NCBI GenBank assembly: GCA_963545565.1
Contig: CAUUJV010000017.1
Location: forward strand, 1 to 31,515
Direction of reading: 5' to 3'
DNA length: 31,515 bases
Source: CAUUJV01 sp963545565
Lineage (GTDB): Bacteria; Actinomycetota; Actinomycetes; Actinomycetales; Bifidobacteriaceae
The notes beneath the pieces were generated by a model that saw only the letters and a program-made list of their open reading frames with translations, searched no databases and was not told the DNA's origin. A program made the position numbers and the translations under genes. Below, one piece after another: positions 22,878-31,475 of this stretch; positions within the stretch are counted from its first letter, which is position 1; each line of letters opens with the position of its first letter.

Positions 22878-25800
22878 ATGATAAACAAAGAATTTATGAG
22901 CCTTCCGGGCGTTTCAATGAAGAAGTCGATTGCAATTGGTTTGTTGCGTTCGCTGGCTTTATTTCTTGACATTCTGGTGATTCTTTATGTTGTGCGCATA
23001 ATTTGCTTCGTAGGTGGCATTGACGTTCCAACAGCTGGCTTGTGGGGAATCGTAGTGACCTCTGGCACAATTTTTATCAATTTCTGGCAAGTTGTTATAC
23101 CTCCATTGATCATGATTGCGGCTCGTGTGGCTGTTTCCTCAGGTGCTGATGAGATTGCTCGCCGTTCTGACGAATCAGTTACCTACGCACTAACGTCTGA
23201 CTTGACTCATTCTTTCCTCGTACCGCGCAATGTTGCGATTGAAGGTGAGAAGGAGGGAACAAAGCCAAATCAAACTCTTGCAATGCTTGACACCGAGGGC
23301 ATTAAAACAATCTGCTCCTATTTCAGCGTATTCATTCCGAACATGATGGAAGTTGTGTTTATGCTGATTCTGGCAGTAATTGTGCTCACTTCATTCAATG
23401 GTTGGGTAGCCCTCATCATTGCAATTGGCATGGTAGCAATGCCACTATTCGCCAATATGATTCGCGACTCAAATCTCAAGTATCTTTCTGCACATTTGTT
23501 GAAGTATGACAAGGTTGGCTTGCACTTTGAACAGGCTTCACGTGGATTATCTGTTTTGACAATTTTTAAGGCTGATAAGCGTGAATCAGAGAAAATTGAA
23601 GAAGAATCTGAAGGTTTCCGTCGTATTACGATGCAGATTCTCAAAGGTCAGCTGCGCAGTTTAATCGCTGCTGATTTTGTGATTGCTTTTGCTGTGATTG
23701 TGGCGCTGATTGTAACTGTTATGACTTCTTCTCATCATGTTGTGGGAATTGGGGTCAACCTCTTTGGGTATGAACTCCCTGTTGCTGTTTTTAATGGGAT
23801 TGTGATTGCAACGATTGGTGTGCGTCTGTTCATTCCGGAGCGCTCTTTGATTTATTTAGTCCATGATGCTGCAAAAGCTATGAAACTTGGTAAACAGATT
23901 GTAGAAGCTCGCAATGAGTTTATGCCCGATTTTCACGCTTCAGCTGATTTGGATGATTCAAAGAATCGCGGTCTGCACAATAACGAGGATAACGAGTTTG
24001 AACCCGCTTCCTCATCTAGCCCGCTTTCTTCAATCCTCAGGATTTCTCATCTTTCTGTCGCGTATGAAGATAACGGATTTGAAGCACTCCACGATATTTC
24101 ATTTGATTGTGATTCCCATGGATTTGTTGGAATTGCTGGAAGAAGTGGCAGTGGGAAGTCAACACTCCTTAATGTTTTGACGGGTAGATTGCCGCATTAT
24201 GCTGGCTCGGCGACTATCAATGGTCGTGAGATTTCAAGCTTCAGCTATGAGGAATTGTCTCACGCGGTTGTTGCTATTCGTGGGAATGACAAACTTTTTG
24301 CTGGCACAATTGCCTCAAACATGGATTTGGCGCAGGAGGGCATGAGTGCGCAGACTATGATTGATGCGCTTAAGCGCGTGGATATGTGGTCTGAATTGGA
24401 AGCTCGTGGAGGACTTTCTGCTCACGTTGCTGCAGGTGGAGCTAATTTCTCGGGCGGTCAGCGCCAGCGTTTGAATATTGCTCGTGGTCTTGCGCGCAAG
24501 GCGAGTATTTATCTTTTTGATGAGGCAACGAGCGCGGTGGATGCTGTGCATGATGCTCAAATTGAGCGCCTTCTAGTAGAGCTCTCCAATGAATATTGCA
24601 TTATTAACGTCACACATCGTCTCAGTAATATTCGCCGTGCGCAGTCTCTTGTAATTCTTGACTCTGGAATTATCGCTGAGCAAGGAACATTTGATGCCCT
24701 TATACAAGAAAATGGGTTATTCGCTCACCAGTGGAAGCAGCAGCAGACTACAGAACAAACTCATAGTGAGCAATCCACAGCCCAGAGCACTTCTTCACAT
24801 ACTGCACTTGAGAAAGATTTACCTGTATCTCCTGTATCTGAAGAAGATTCTTCCGAAGAAACTACATGGAAAGCTACACAGAAAGTTATACAGAACAGCG
24901 TAAATCCTCCTGCTGCTCAGGCTTCTACTTTCAAAACAGCTAAGCGCATGGCGAGCTTCTTAGGCAGTCATCGACCGACTGTTGGAGCTGCTGCGGTATT
25001 CGGTTTGATTGGTCATCTGTGCTCAACGGCATCAGTGATGTTAGCAATCTACTCTGTTTATGCAGGATTCACGGGCAGTATTACAGCATGCTGGATTTGC
25101 GGAATTATTGCGGCAATTGCGGCCTTAACGCGCGGTGTTTTCTCTTTCCTTGAGCAATATTTCAACCATGAGGCAGCCTTTAGTATTTTGCGCGATGTGC
25201 GCGTTCTAGCCTTCAACCATGTTCGCAAGTTGTCTCCGGCAGGCGTTGTAGGCAAGGCTCGCGGAAATCTGGTAACGGTGCTTACGGAAGATGTTGAGCT
25301 TCTTGAAGTCTTTTACGCTCATACTTTGTCTCCTCTGATGATTGCTCTGGGCAATGGTGTGATTATGAGCATCGTATTCGCTGTGATTAACCCGTGGTTT
25401 GGCTTGCTAGCATTTCTAAGCTACCTGATTATTGGTGTTGGTGTTCCAAGTCTGTTCGTCCGTAGAACAAGTGGCTTTGCTTATGAGGAGCGCCAAAGCC
25501 AGGGCCGTATGCACACCAAGATTCTGGACTATTTGGAGGGTAAGCGCACCTTGCTACAGTTTAACGCAAACGAGCAAGCATATAAAGAAATAATGGATGA
25601 TAGCGCTCAGATGCTTAAAAATCGTTCGTATGCTGCTAAATCACGTCTTCTTAATATGACGGTTGCTGACGTCACAAGCCTTGTTTTACTCGTTATTTTT
25701 GCTTTTGTGGCTTTAACTTTGAGTGCTGAACACAGTTTGAATGTTGAATGGGCTGTTGCTGCTGTTTGCGGATTTGCAACATCATTCCCATCTCTTATTT

Positions 25801-26582
25801 CTGTTTCTCGCCTTGGCGCGGGGTTACAGCCAACTTTGGCTTCTGCGCGCCGAGTTTTCACTTTGCTTGATGAAGTCCCTTCAGCTGCTCCTGTGGAAGA
25901 TGGAGTGGAGATTGCAGAATTTAGTAATGAGACTGCTAAACATCTGAGTTTTGGCTATTCTGATGCGGAAAATTCTTTGGTTTTGCGTGATCTCAATATG
26001 AATATTAAGCCCGGTGATTCTATTGCAATTCAGGGGCCGAACGGAGCTGGCAAGACGACTCTGCTTGATAATCTCATGCGATTTAGGCTGCGGAGTGGCG
26101 GCGAGCTTAGTGTAAATGGAGTTGATATTAATGACATAACGACTGAGACTCTACGCACTGTGCAAACGCTTTCCGGCCAAGATGTGTTTATTTTTGATGA
26201 CACACTCAGGGCAAATATTGCGATTGCTAACCCAAGTGCCAGTGATGAGGAAATTCTTCAAGCAGCTCATCGTGCATGTCTTGATGAGCTTATTGACCAG
26301 CTTCCGGAAGGATTGAACACTCAGCTCACTCATAATGGTTCGCAGCTTTCAGATGGCCAACGTCAACGCGTAACTGTGGCTCGTTCCTTCCTGAGTAATG
26401 CTCAGTTGATGTTTTTCGACGAACCGACTAGTAATATGGATGCACTTCTCGAAGCAGAACTCATGCAAACCTTGATGGAAAATCAGGGCGATAAGGCATA
26501 TGTTTTCGTATCTCATCGCGAAAGTACATTGGCATACGCGCGCTCGCTTTATGTACTGCGTGATGGAGTGCTTGGGGAATAA
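22878..26582 (+). CDS. Fused double ABC exporter (TMD-NBD-TMD-NBD), CydDC-like
   Basis: One 1234-residue chain holds both halves of a heterodimeric exporter. Half 1: transmembrane domain about 15-320 and ATPase domain with Walker A GRSGSGKST (421-429), signature FSGGQRQR and Walker B IYLFDEATSAVD. A polar Ser/Thr/Gln/Glu-rich linker (about 615-690) joins half 2: transmembrane domain about 695-980 and ATPase domain with Walker A GPNGAGKTT (1053-1061), signature LSDGQRQR and Walker B LMFFDEPTSNMD. The second signature has Asp in place of the usual Gly. Overall order resembles CydDC thiol exporters, but no cytochrome bd genes are present, so the cargo is unknown. The ATG at 22878 fits a leaderless start. 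It probably heads an operon with the aldo/keto reductase, GNAT and malolactic-type genes, as no terminator separates them. Confidence 0.88.
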   Translation: MINKEFMSLPGVSMKKSIAIGLLRSLALFLDILVILYVVRIICFVGGIDVPTAGLWGIVVTSGTIFINFWQVVIPPLIMIAARVAVSSGADEIARRSDESVTYALTSDLTHSFLVPRNVAIEGEKEGTKPNQTLAMLDTEGIKTICSYFSVFIPNMMEVVFMLILAVIVLTSFNGWVALIIAIGMVAMPLFANMIRDSNLKYLSAHLLKYDKVGLHFEQASRGLSVLTIFKADKRESEKIEEESEGFRRITMQILKGQLRSLIAADFVIAFAVIVALIVTVMTSSHHVVGIGVNLFGYELPVAVFNGIVIATIGVRLFIPERSLIYLVHDAAKAMKLGKQIVEARNEFMPDFHASADLDDSKNRGLHNNEDNEFEPASSSSPLSSILRISHLSVAYEDNGFEALHDISFDCDSHGFVGIAGRSGSGKSTLLNVLTGRLPHYAGSATINGREISSFSYEELSHAVVAIRGNDKLFAGTIASNMDLAQEGMSAQTMIDALKRVDMWSELEARGGLSAHVAAGGANFSGGQRQRLNIARGLARKASIYLFDEATSAVDAVHDAQIERLLVELSNEYCIINVTHRLSNIRRAQSLVILDSGIIAEQGTFDALIQENGLFAHQWKQQQTTEQTHSEQSTAQSTSSHTALEKDLPVSPVSEEDSSEETTWKATQKVIQNSVNPPAAQASTFKTAKRMASFLGSHRPTVGAAAVFGLIGHLCSTASVMLAIYSVYAGFTGSITACWICGIIAAIAALTRGVFSFLEQYFNHEAAFSILRDVRVLAFNHVRKLSPAGVVGKARGNLVTVLTEDVELLEVFYAHTLSPLMIALGNGVIMSIVFAVINPWFGLLAFLSYLIIGVGVPSLFVRRTSGFAYEERQSQGRMHTKILDYLEGKRTLLQFNANEQAYKEIMDDSAQMLKNRSYAAKSRLLNMTVADVTSLVLLVIFAFVALTLSAEHSLNVEWAVAAVCGFATSFPSLISVSRLGAGLQPTLASARRVFTLLDEVPSAAPVEDGVEIAEFSNETAKHLSFGYSDAENSLVLRDLNMNIKPGDSIAIQGPNGAGKTTLLDNLMRFRLRSGGELSVNGVDINDITTETLRTVQTLSGQDVFIFDDTLRANIAIANPSASDEEILQAAHRACLDELIDQLPEGLNTQLTHNGSQLSDGQRQRVTVARSFLSNAQLMFFDEPTSNMDALLEAELMQTLMENQGDKAYVFVSHRESTLAYARSLYVLRDGVLGE

Positions 26583-26645
26583 TGAGAATGAAGAAAAGAA
26601 TTGAAGATTAAGAATATAAAGAAAGATTAAGAGCTAAGGATTGCT

Positions 26646-27506
26646 ATGCAGAAATTTACAGATGTAACTTCTCCCATGATTCTCAATAATGGCGTTGAGA
26701 TTCCATGTGTAGGATTTGGCACTTTTCAAACTCCACCAGAGCAGACTCGTGATGTGGTTTTACAGGCACTTGATGCTGGATATCGTCATATTGACACGGC
26801 AGCTGTGTATCAGAATGAAACAGGCGTTGGTCAGGCAGTTGCCCAAAGCAATCTTGATCGTAAAGACGTTTTTGTTACTAGCAAATTGTGGAACACGAAT
26901 CGCGGATATGACACTACGATTGCTGCTTTTGATGCAACTTTGAATAGACTTGGATTTGATTATTTAGATTTATACCTTATTCATTGGCCGGCAAACCGCA
27001 AACAGCTTGGTAATAAGGCTCAGGAAATTAACGCTGAAACGTGGCGTGCATTTGAAGATCTTTATGAAACTGGCAAAGTTCGTGCAATTGGCCTTTCAAA
27101 CTTCATGCCAAATCATATTGAAGAGCTGTTGGAAACAGCGCGAATTAAACCAATGGTCAATCAGATTGAGATTCACCCTGGTTGGGCTCAAGCTGAAGCT
27201 GTGCAGTATAACCAAAAGCGAGGCATTCTCGTAGAAGCATGGTCTCCGCTGGGGCAGGCAGCGTCATTAGACGATGAATATATTGTTGCAATTGCGGATA
27301 AATATGGGCATACTCCGGCTCAGGTGTGCATGCGATGGGAACTCCAGCAGGGGATTTTGCCGTTACCAAAGTCAGTTCACAAGGATCGCATTATTTCCAA
27401 CATGGATGCCTTTGGCTTTGAATTAACGGATGCCGAGATGGCTATTATTGGTTCTCGCCGCGGGCTTGGTGGTTCTTGCTTAATTCCAGATAGGGTTGAT
27501 TTTTAG
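26646..27506 (+). CDS. Aldo/keto reductase (2,5-diketo-D-gluconate reductase-like)
   Basis: Cytoplasmic NADPH-dependent carbonyl reductase of the AKR superfamily, 286 residues. The catalytic tetrad is complete: D50 in HIDTAAVY, Y55, K80 in VTSKLW and H113 in YLIHWP. Downstream VRAIGLSNF, VNQIEIHP and the C-terminal cofactor-binding LPLPKSVHKDRI segment are typical of AKR5-type enzymes. The ATG at 26646 is preceded by AAGGA. The gap from the ABC exporter gene (63 bases) is purine-rich, without a terminator. The next gene starts four bases after its stop codon, so translation is likely coupled. The physiological substrate, a sugar or small aldehyde, is not evident. Confidence 0.92.
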   Translation: MQKFTDVTSPMILNNGVEIPCVGFGTFQTPPEQTRDVVLQALDAGYRHIDTAAVYQNETGVGQAVAQSNLDRKDVFVTSKLWNTNRGYDTTIAAFDATLNRLGFDYLDLYLIHWPANRKQLGNKAQEINAETWRAFEDLYETGKVRAIGLSNFMPNHIEELLETARIKPMVNQIEIHPGWAQAEAVQYNQKRGILVEAWSPLGQAASLDDEYIVAIADKYGHTPAQVCMRWELQQGILPLPKSVHKDRIISNMDAFGFELTDAEMAIIGSRRGLGGSCLIPDRVDF

Positions 27507-27510
27507 AATA

Positions 27511-28272
27511 ATGACACGAGTAAAAGTAAATGAATACGGCCGGTTAAATGAATATGGGCAGGCTCTCGGACCAGCACTTCCTGACTTTACGCCTGGTGAA
27601 ATGCCGAGTGTGCAGCGCATTGAGGGGCAATACTGCACTATTGAGCATATTGATGTAGTCGAGCATTGTGATGATGTCTGGGATTTTTATAGTGCCGCTG
27701 TTGCTGATCCCTCAGACTGGACGTATCTATATCAGGAACCTTTTGGCACGAAGGCGGAGGTAGAAGCTCTGCTTGAAGACTATCAGGCAAGTGAAAACCC
27801 GTATTTTTTCGCTGTGCGTTTGAAAGACCCATCAATTACGAAAGAGCACCCGGAACTTATGAACAAGGTTTTGGGTACATTCTCGTTGATGCGTATTGAC
27901 ACAAAAAATCGTTCTTGCGAGATGGGGCGTGTGATTTATGCTCCGGAATTTCGTAAGACTCGTGCAGCTACAGAAGCTCAATACTTGATGATGCGCTACG
28001 TGTTTGAGGATTTGCAATATCGTCGATATGAGTGGAAGTGTGACAGCCTGAATGCGCCTTCTCGTAATGCGGCTAAACGTCTTGGTTTCCAGTTTGAGGG
28101 AAGGTTCCGCAATGCAACTGTGTATAAAGGGCGCAGCAGAGATACGGATTGTCTTTCTGTAATTGATAGCGAATGGTCTCAGCTTAAAAAGCGCTTTGAA
28201 AAATGGCTAAGTTCTGATAATTTTGATGAAAATGGTCAGCAGAAAACCTCGCTAACAAGTATGCACGTATGA
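27511..28272 (+). CDS. GNAT-family N-acetyltransferase (RimL-like)
   Basis: 253 residues. The C-terminal half carries the acetyl-CoA-binding GNAT fold of the RimJ/RimL branch: KVLGTFSLMRID, EMGRVIYAPEFRKTRAATEA (the pyrophosphate-loop region), YEWKCDSLNAPSRNAAKRLGFQFEGRFR and a final beta strand. The first 45 residues are variable. I choose the ATG at 27511, four bases after the aldo/keto reductase stop codon; there is no Shine-Dalgarno, so it probably depends on translational coupling. An in-frame TTG at 27496 overlaps the upstream gene. Its TGA overlaps an ATG of the following frame (ATGA at 28269-28272). Likely acceptor: an amine on a small molecule or protein N-terminus; not determinable. 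Confidence 0.85.
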   Translation: MTRVKVNEYGRLNEYGQALGPALPDFTPGEMPSVQRIEGQYCTIEHIDVVEHCDDVWDFYSAAVADPSDWTYLYQEPFGTKAEVEALLEDYQASENPYFFAVRLKDPSITKEHPELMNKVLGTFSLMRIDTKNRSCEMGRVIYAPEFRKTRAATEAQYLMMRYVFEDLQYRRYEWKCDSLNAPSRNAAKRLGFQFEGRFRNATVYKGRSRDTDCLSVIDSEWSQLKKRFEKWLSSDNFDENGQQKTSLTSMHV

Positions 28273-28286
28273 TTCGTAAGAGAGCC

Positions 28287-28313
28287 CGTAAAGTCCGTAA
28301 AGCTTGTAAAGCT
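28287..28313 (+). repeat. Three 9-bp imperfect repeats before the malolactic-type gene
   Basis: CGTAAAGTC, CGTAAAGCT and TGTAAAGCT follow each other with 9-base period. They encode the arginine/lysine-rich stretch RKVRKACKA if the ATG at 28269 is used. Confidence 0.75.
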
Positions 28314-28334
28314 CGTAGTGAAAGGAAGGTCAAC

Positions 28335-30005
28335 GTGCGTGGTCAAGAAATTCTCAACAATCCGTTCCTTAATAAAGGAACTGCTTTTAGTGAGGAAGAA
28401 CGTAGAAAATTTAACCTAGTTGGCCTTCTTCCGCCGCGTATTCAGACGATTGACGAACAGGCTACTCAAACGTATGCGCAGTATGAGGCAAAAACTTCTA
28501 ACCTCGAAAAGCGCCGTTTCCTGATGGAGATTTTCAACACGAATCGTACGCTGTTCTATTACCTTTTTAGCAAGCACATTGCTGAATTTAACCCGATTGT
28601 GTATGACCCTGTTATTGCTGAAAGTATTGAAAACTATAGTGAGCTTTTCGTAGAGACTCAGTATGCAACGTATTTGGACATCAATCATCCTCAGGATATT
28701 CGAGTAACCCTTGAGAATGCTGCTGCTGGCCGAGATATTCGTCTCATTGTGGTGACCGATGCTGAAGGCATTCTCGGCATTGGTGACTGGGGAACACAGG
28801 GCGTTGATATCTCTATCGGAAAGCTCATGATTTACACCGCAGCTGCTGGGATTGATCCCGCTACTGTGCTCCCAATCGTTATTGATGCGGGAACAGATCG
28901 CGAAGAGTTGCTCAACAATCCGCTATACCTCGGCAATCGTCAGAAGCGCGTGCGCGGTGAAGCCTATGACAGTTTTATTGACAGCTTTGTTAATGAAGCG
29001 TATTCGTTATTCCCTCAACTCTATTTGCATTGGGAAGACTTTGGTCGCGAAAATGCTGCTCGTATTCTTGACCGTTACAAAACCAAGATTCCAACTTTCA
29101 ATGATGGCATTCAAGGCACGGGAATTATCACTCTCGCTGGCTTGTTTGGAGCTTTTAAGATTACAGGTAAGCACCTCGTAAATCAGCGTTATCTCTGCTA
29201 CGGTGGCGGCACTGCAGGAGCTGGCATTGCACATCGTGTGCTTCTTGAAATGATGCAAGAAGGCTTAACTGAGGAAGAAGCATATCAGCGCTTCTACATG
29301 GTTGATAAGCAGGGCTTGCTCTTTGATGATATGACTGATCTAACCCCTGAGCAAAAGCCATTTGCTCGCAAACGTAGTGAATTTGTTGGTAGCGATGCAG
29401 ATCCTGAATTTGCAGGTCTTGATTTTACAAAGCTGGAAGACGTTGTTCGAGCAGTAAAACCAACGATTTTGGTGGGAACATCAACGCAGCCTCATACTTT
29501 TACACAAGAAATTGTTGAACTCATGTGCTCGTACACCGAGCGCCCGATGATATTCCCATTGTCTAATCCAACGAAGCTTGCCGAAGCAACTGCACAAGAT
29601 CTGATTGAATGGTCACATGGCAAAGCGCTTGTGGCAACTGGTATTCCTTACGATGACTTTGAATATAACGGAGTTACCTATTCCATCGGTCAAGCTAATA
29701 ACGCCTTGATTTACCCTAGCCTTGGATTAGGCGTTATGGCAAGCCATGCAAAATTGCTTACCGATGAGATGATTAGTGCTGCTGCGCACTCACTAACGGA
29801 TATTGCTGATTACAGTCAGCCGGGTGCTGCAGTGCTTCCTCCTGTTTCCCGTCTTGCTGATTTTTCCTTCAATGTTGCGCTCGCTGTTGCTGAAACAGCA
29901 AAAAAGCAAGGAATTGCGAAAGTGGAAACAGATGATATGGAAGCTGCGATCTGCCAAATTCAATGGACTCCTGAATATTCTGAATATAGGGAATTGGATA
30001 TTTAA
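28335..30005 (+). CDS. Malolactic enzyme / NAD-dependent malic enzyme
   Basis: Converts L-malate to L-lactate and CO2 (malolactic) or to pyruvate (malic). The sequence is closest in pattern to malolactic enzymes: NPFLNKGTAFSEEER, LMEIFNTNRTLFYYLFSKH, YDPVIAESIENYSELF, GILGIGDWGTQGVDISIGKL, LHWEDFGRENA, YGGGTAGAGIA and VDKQGLLFDDM. Length from the GTG is 556 residues. I choose GTG at 28335 because AAGGAAGG (28322-28329) precedes it; an in-frame ATG at 28269 would add 22 basic residues. The metal site normally has Glu-Asp plus a second Asp 24 residues after that Glu. Here E234 and D235 are present, but the third ligand is G258 (FNDGIQGTG instead of FNDDIQGTG). Activity is therefore uncertain. 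Last gene of the probable ABC exporter operon. Confidence 0.87.
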   Translation: MRGQEILNNPFLNKGTAFSEEERRKFNLVGLLPPRIQTIDEQATQTYAQYEAKTSNLEKRRFLMEIFNTNRTLFYYLFSKHIAEFNPIVYDPVIAESIENYSELFVETQYATYLDINHPQDIRVTLENAAAGRDIRLIVVTDAEGILGIGDWGTQGVDISIGKLMIYTAAAGIDPATVLPIVIDAGTDREELLNNPLYLGNRQKRVRGEAYDSFIDSFVNEAYSLFPQLYLHWEDFGRENAARILDRYKTKIPTFNDGIQGTGIITLAGLFGAFKITGKHLVNQRYLCYGGGTAGAGIAHRVLLEMMQEGLTEEEAYQRFYMVDKQGLLFDDMTDLTPEQKPFARKRSEFVGSDADPEFAGLDFTKLEDVVRAVKPTILVGTSTQPHTFTQEIVELMCSYTERPMIFPLSNPTKLAEATAQDLIEWSHGKALVATGIPYDDFEYNGVTYSIGQANNALIYPSLGLGVMASHAKLLTDEMISAAAHSLTDIADYSQPGAAVLPPVSRLADFSFNVALAVAETAKKQGIAKVETDDMEAAICQIQWTPEYSEYRELDI

Positions 30006-30389
30006 GAAGATAGTTAGGAAGGTGTTAAAGAGCTGCCTTGGCATGGTCCGTCTGCGCACTGATGGTTCACATAGTGAAACAGATCGTATCCCTGTGTTGG
30101 CGATTTCTTGGCAAGGTAGCTCGTATTTGTTAACAATTCTCATTACCGTTTTAATTATCTAAAATTTCAGATTAAAGGTTTAGAAAGCAATTATTTCGCC
30201 AATTCAAAAAAGTTCAGAATAAATTTGCTAATTTTTCGGCAATTTTGGCTGCCAGCGTGTGTAACGCTTATATTTCGCGTTTGTAACAAAGCCTCTGGTG
30301 TCAATCTTCTCAATGAATATACTAAATTTTGTTACTTTACATACGACTTATAGAAATGCAGTCTAAAACACTGCATAGTGGGGGCAAAA
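30006..30389. other. 384-base region before ddh, mostly non-coding
   Basis: AT-rich. Frame 30043-30162 could encode a 39-residue peptide with a hydrophobic C-terminus (SYLLTILITVLII) but has no ribosome binding site at a proper distance and no recognised family. The remainder is the ddh leader, with a hairpin at 30356-30376. I see no convincing terminator for the preceding gene and no RNA gene. Confidence 0.5.
30356..30376 (+). promoter_or_regulatory. Leader hairpin before the ddh ribosome binding site
   Basis: ATGCAGT (30356-30362) pairs perfectly with ACTGCAT (30370-30376) around a seven-base loop, ending four bases before the GGGGG ribosome binding site (30380-30384). It may modulate ddh translation; it could also be a DNA operator. 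Confidence 0.45.
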
Positions 30390-31370
30390 ATGACTACAAA
30401 AGTTGCAATTTTGGGTTATGGAAACTTGGGACGTGGCGTCGAATTCGCTATTTCTCAGAATGATGATATTGAATTGGTGGGTGTTTTTACTCGCCGAAAC
30501 CCAGCTGATTTGACCGTAGCTTCTGGTGTTCCTGTTCGTTCTGCAAACGACTTGCTCGAAGGTGAAAAGCTCGATATTGATGTTCTTATCATCTGCGGCG
30601 GTTCTGCAACTGATTTGCCTAAGATGACTCCTCAGTTTGCAGCTTGTTACAACGTCATCGATAGCTTCGATACTCACGCACATATTCCAGATCACTTTGC
30701 AAATGTAAACAAGGCTGCAGCAGACAATGGTAATCTTGCGCTCATCTCTGATGGCTGGGATCCAGGTCTGTTCTCTTTGAACCGTCTTTTTGGAAACTGC
30801 TTCCTTCCAAAGGGTGAGGATTATACATTCTGGGGTCCTGGTGTGAGCCAAGGTCATTCTGATGCAGTTCGCCGTATTGAAGGTGTGCTTGACGCTCGTC
30901 AGTACACTCTTCCTGTGGATGCTGCACTCGATGAGGTTCGTTCTGGTTCCAATCCAGAACTTACAACCCGCCAGAAGCACACCCGCTTGGCTTATGTTGT
31001 AGCTGAAGAGGGCGCTGATAAGGAACGTATCACTAAGGAAATCGTCGAAATGCCTAACTACTTCGACGAGTATGACACCACAGTAGAGTTCATTTCTCAG
31101 GAAGAAATGGATGAAAAGCATGCAGGCCTTCCTCATGGTGGTTTCGTTCTGCGCTCTGGTGCACACGCATCCGGCAACAAGAGTGTTATCGAGTATTCTT
31201 TGAAGCTTGATTCCAACCCAGACTTCACCGGCAGTGTAATAGTTGCCTATGCTCGTGCAGTTGCACGCTTGGCTGCTGAAGGTAAGACTGGCTGCATCAC
31301 CGTATTCGATGTTGCTCCTGCATACTTGTCTGCTTTTGATGGCGAGTACTTGCGCGCACACATGCTCTAA
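30390..31370 (+). CDS. ddh: meso-Diaminopimelate D-dehydrogenase
   Basis: NADPH-dependent enzyme that makes meso-diaminopimelate directly from tetrahydrodipicolinate in the one-step branch of lysine synthesis. The 326 residues match the family length. The N-terminal Rossmann motif is VAILGYGNLGRGVE. Family-specific blocks include FTRRNPADL, LISDGWDPGLFSLNRL, FWGPGVSQGHSDAVRRI, QYTLPVD, MPNYFDEYD, GLPHGGFVLRSG and LKLDSNPDFTGS. The ATG at 30390 has GGGGG five bases upstream; an in-frame GTG at 30378 lies within a poor context. It has its own leader with a hairpin and a strong terminator, so it is a single-gene unit. If the organism has lysine-type rather than diaminopimelate-type peptidoglycan, as Bifidobacteriaceae usually do, the product would feed lysine only. 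Confidence 0.94.
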   Translation: MTTKVAILGYGNLGRGVEFAISQNDDIELVGVFTRRNPADLTVASGVPVRSANDLLEGEKLDIDVLIICGGSATDLPKMTPQFAACYNVIDSFDTHAHIPDHFANVNKAAADNGNLALISDGWDPGLFSLNRLFGNCFLPKGEDYTFWGPGVSQGHSDAVRRIEGVLDARQYTLPVDAALDEVRSGSNPELTTRQKHTRLAYVVAEEGADKERITKEIVEMPNYFDEYDTTVEFISQEEMDEKHAGLPHGGFVLRSGAHASGNKSVIEYSLKLDSNPDFTGSVIVAYARAVARLAAEGKTGCITVFDVAPAYLSAFDGEYLRAHML

Positions 31371-31414
31371 ATGCTCTAATTCTTAATAAAATATTTGAGA
31401 TATTTTGAAAGCTG

Positions 31415-31475
31415 ATCGCGTCTTTCAAGTTTGACAACTTTTTTAGTTTGATAACTTCTGAAGGGCGCGATTTTT
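31415..31475 (+). terminator. Rho-independent terminator of ddh
   Basis: ATCGCGTCTTTC (31415-31426) pairs with GAAGGGCGCGAT (31460-31471) over 12 bases including two G-U pairs, with an inner AAGTT/AACTT stem. A TTTTT tract follows directly at 31471-31475 and more T-rich sequence after it. Confidence 0.88.

Noticed and set aside
30006..30130. tRNA or small RNA gene after the malolactic-type gene
   Set aside because: No cloverleaf or CCA-type end and no promoter-terminator pair could be found.
30363..31361. 332-codon open frame antisense to ddh
   Set aside because: Ddh on the plus strand has all family motifs; the antisense translation is Cys/Ile-rich without recognisable domains.
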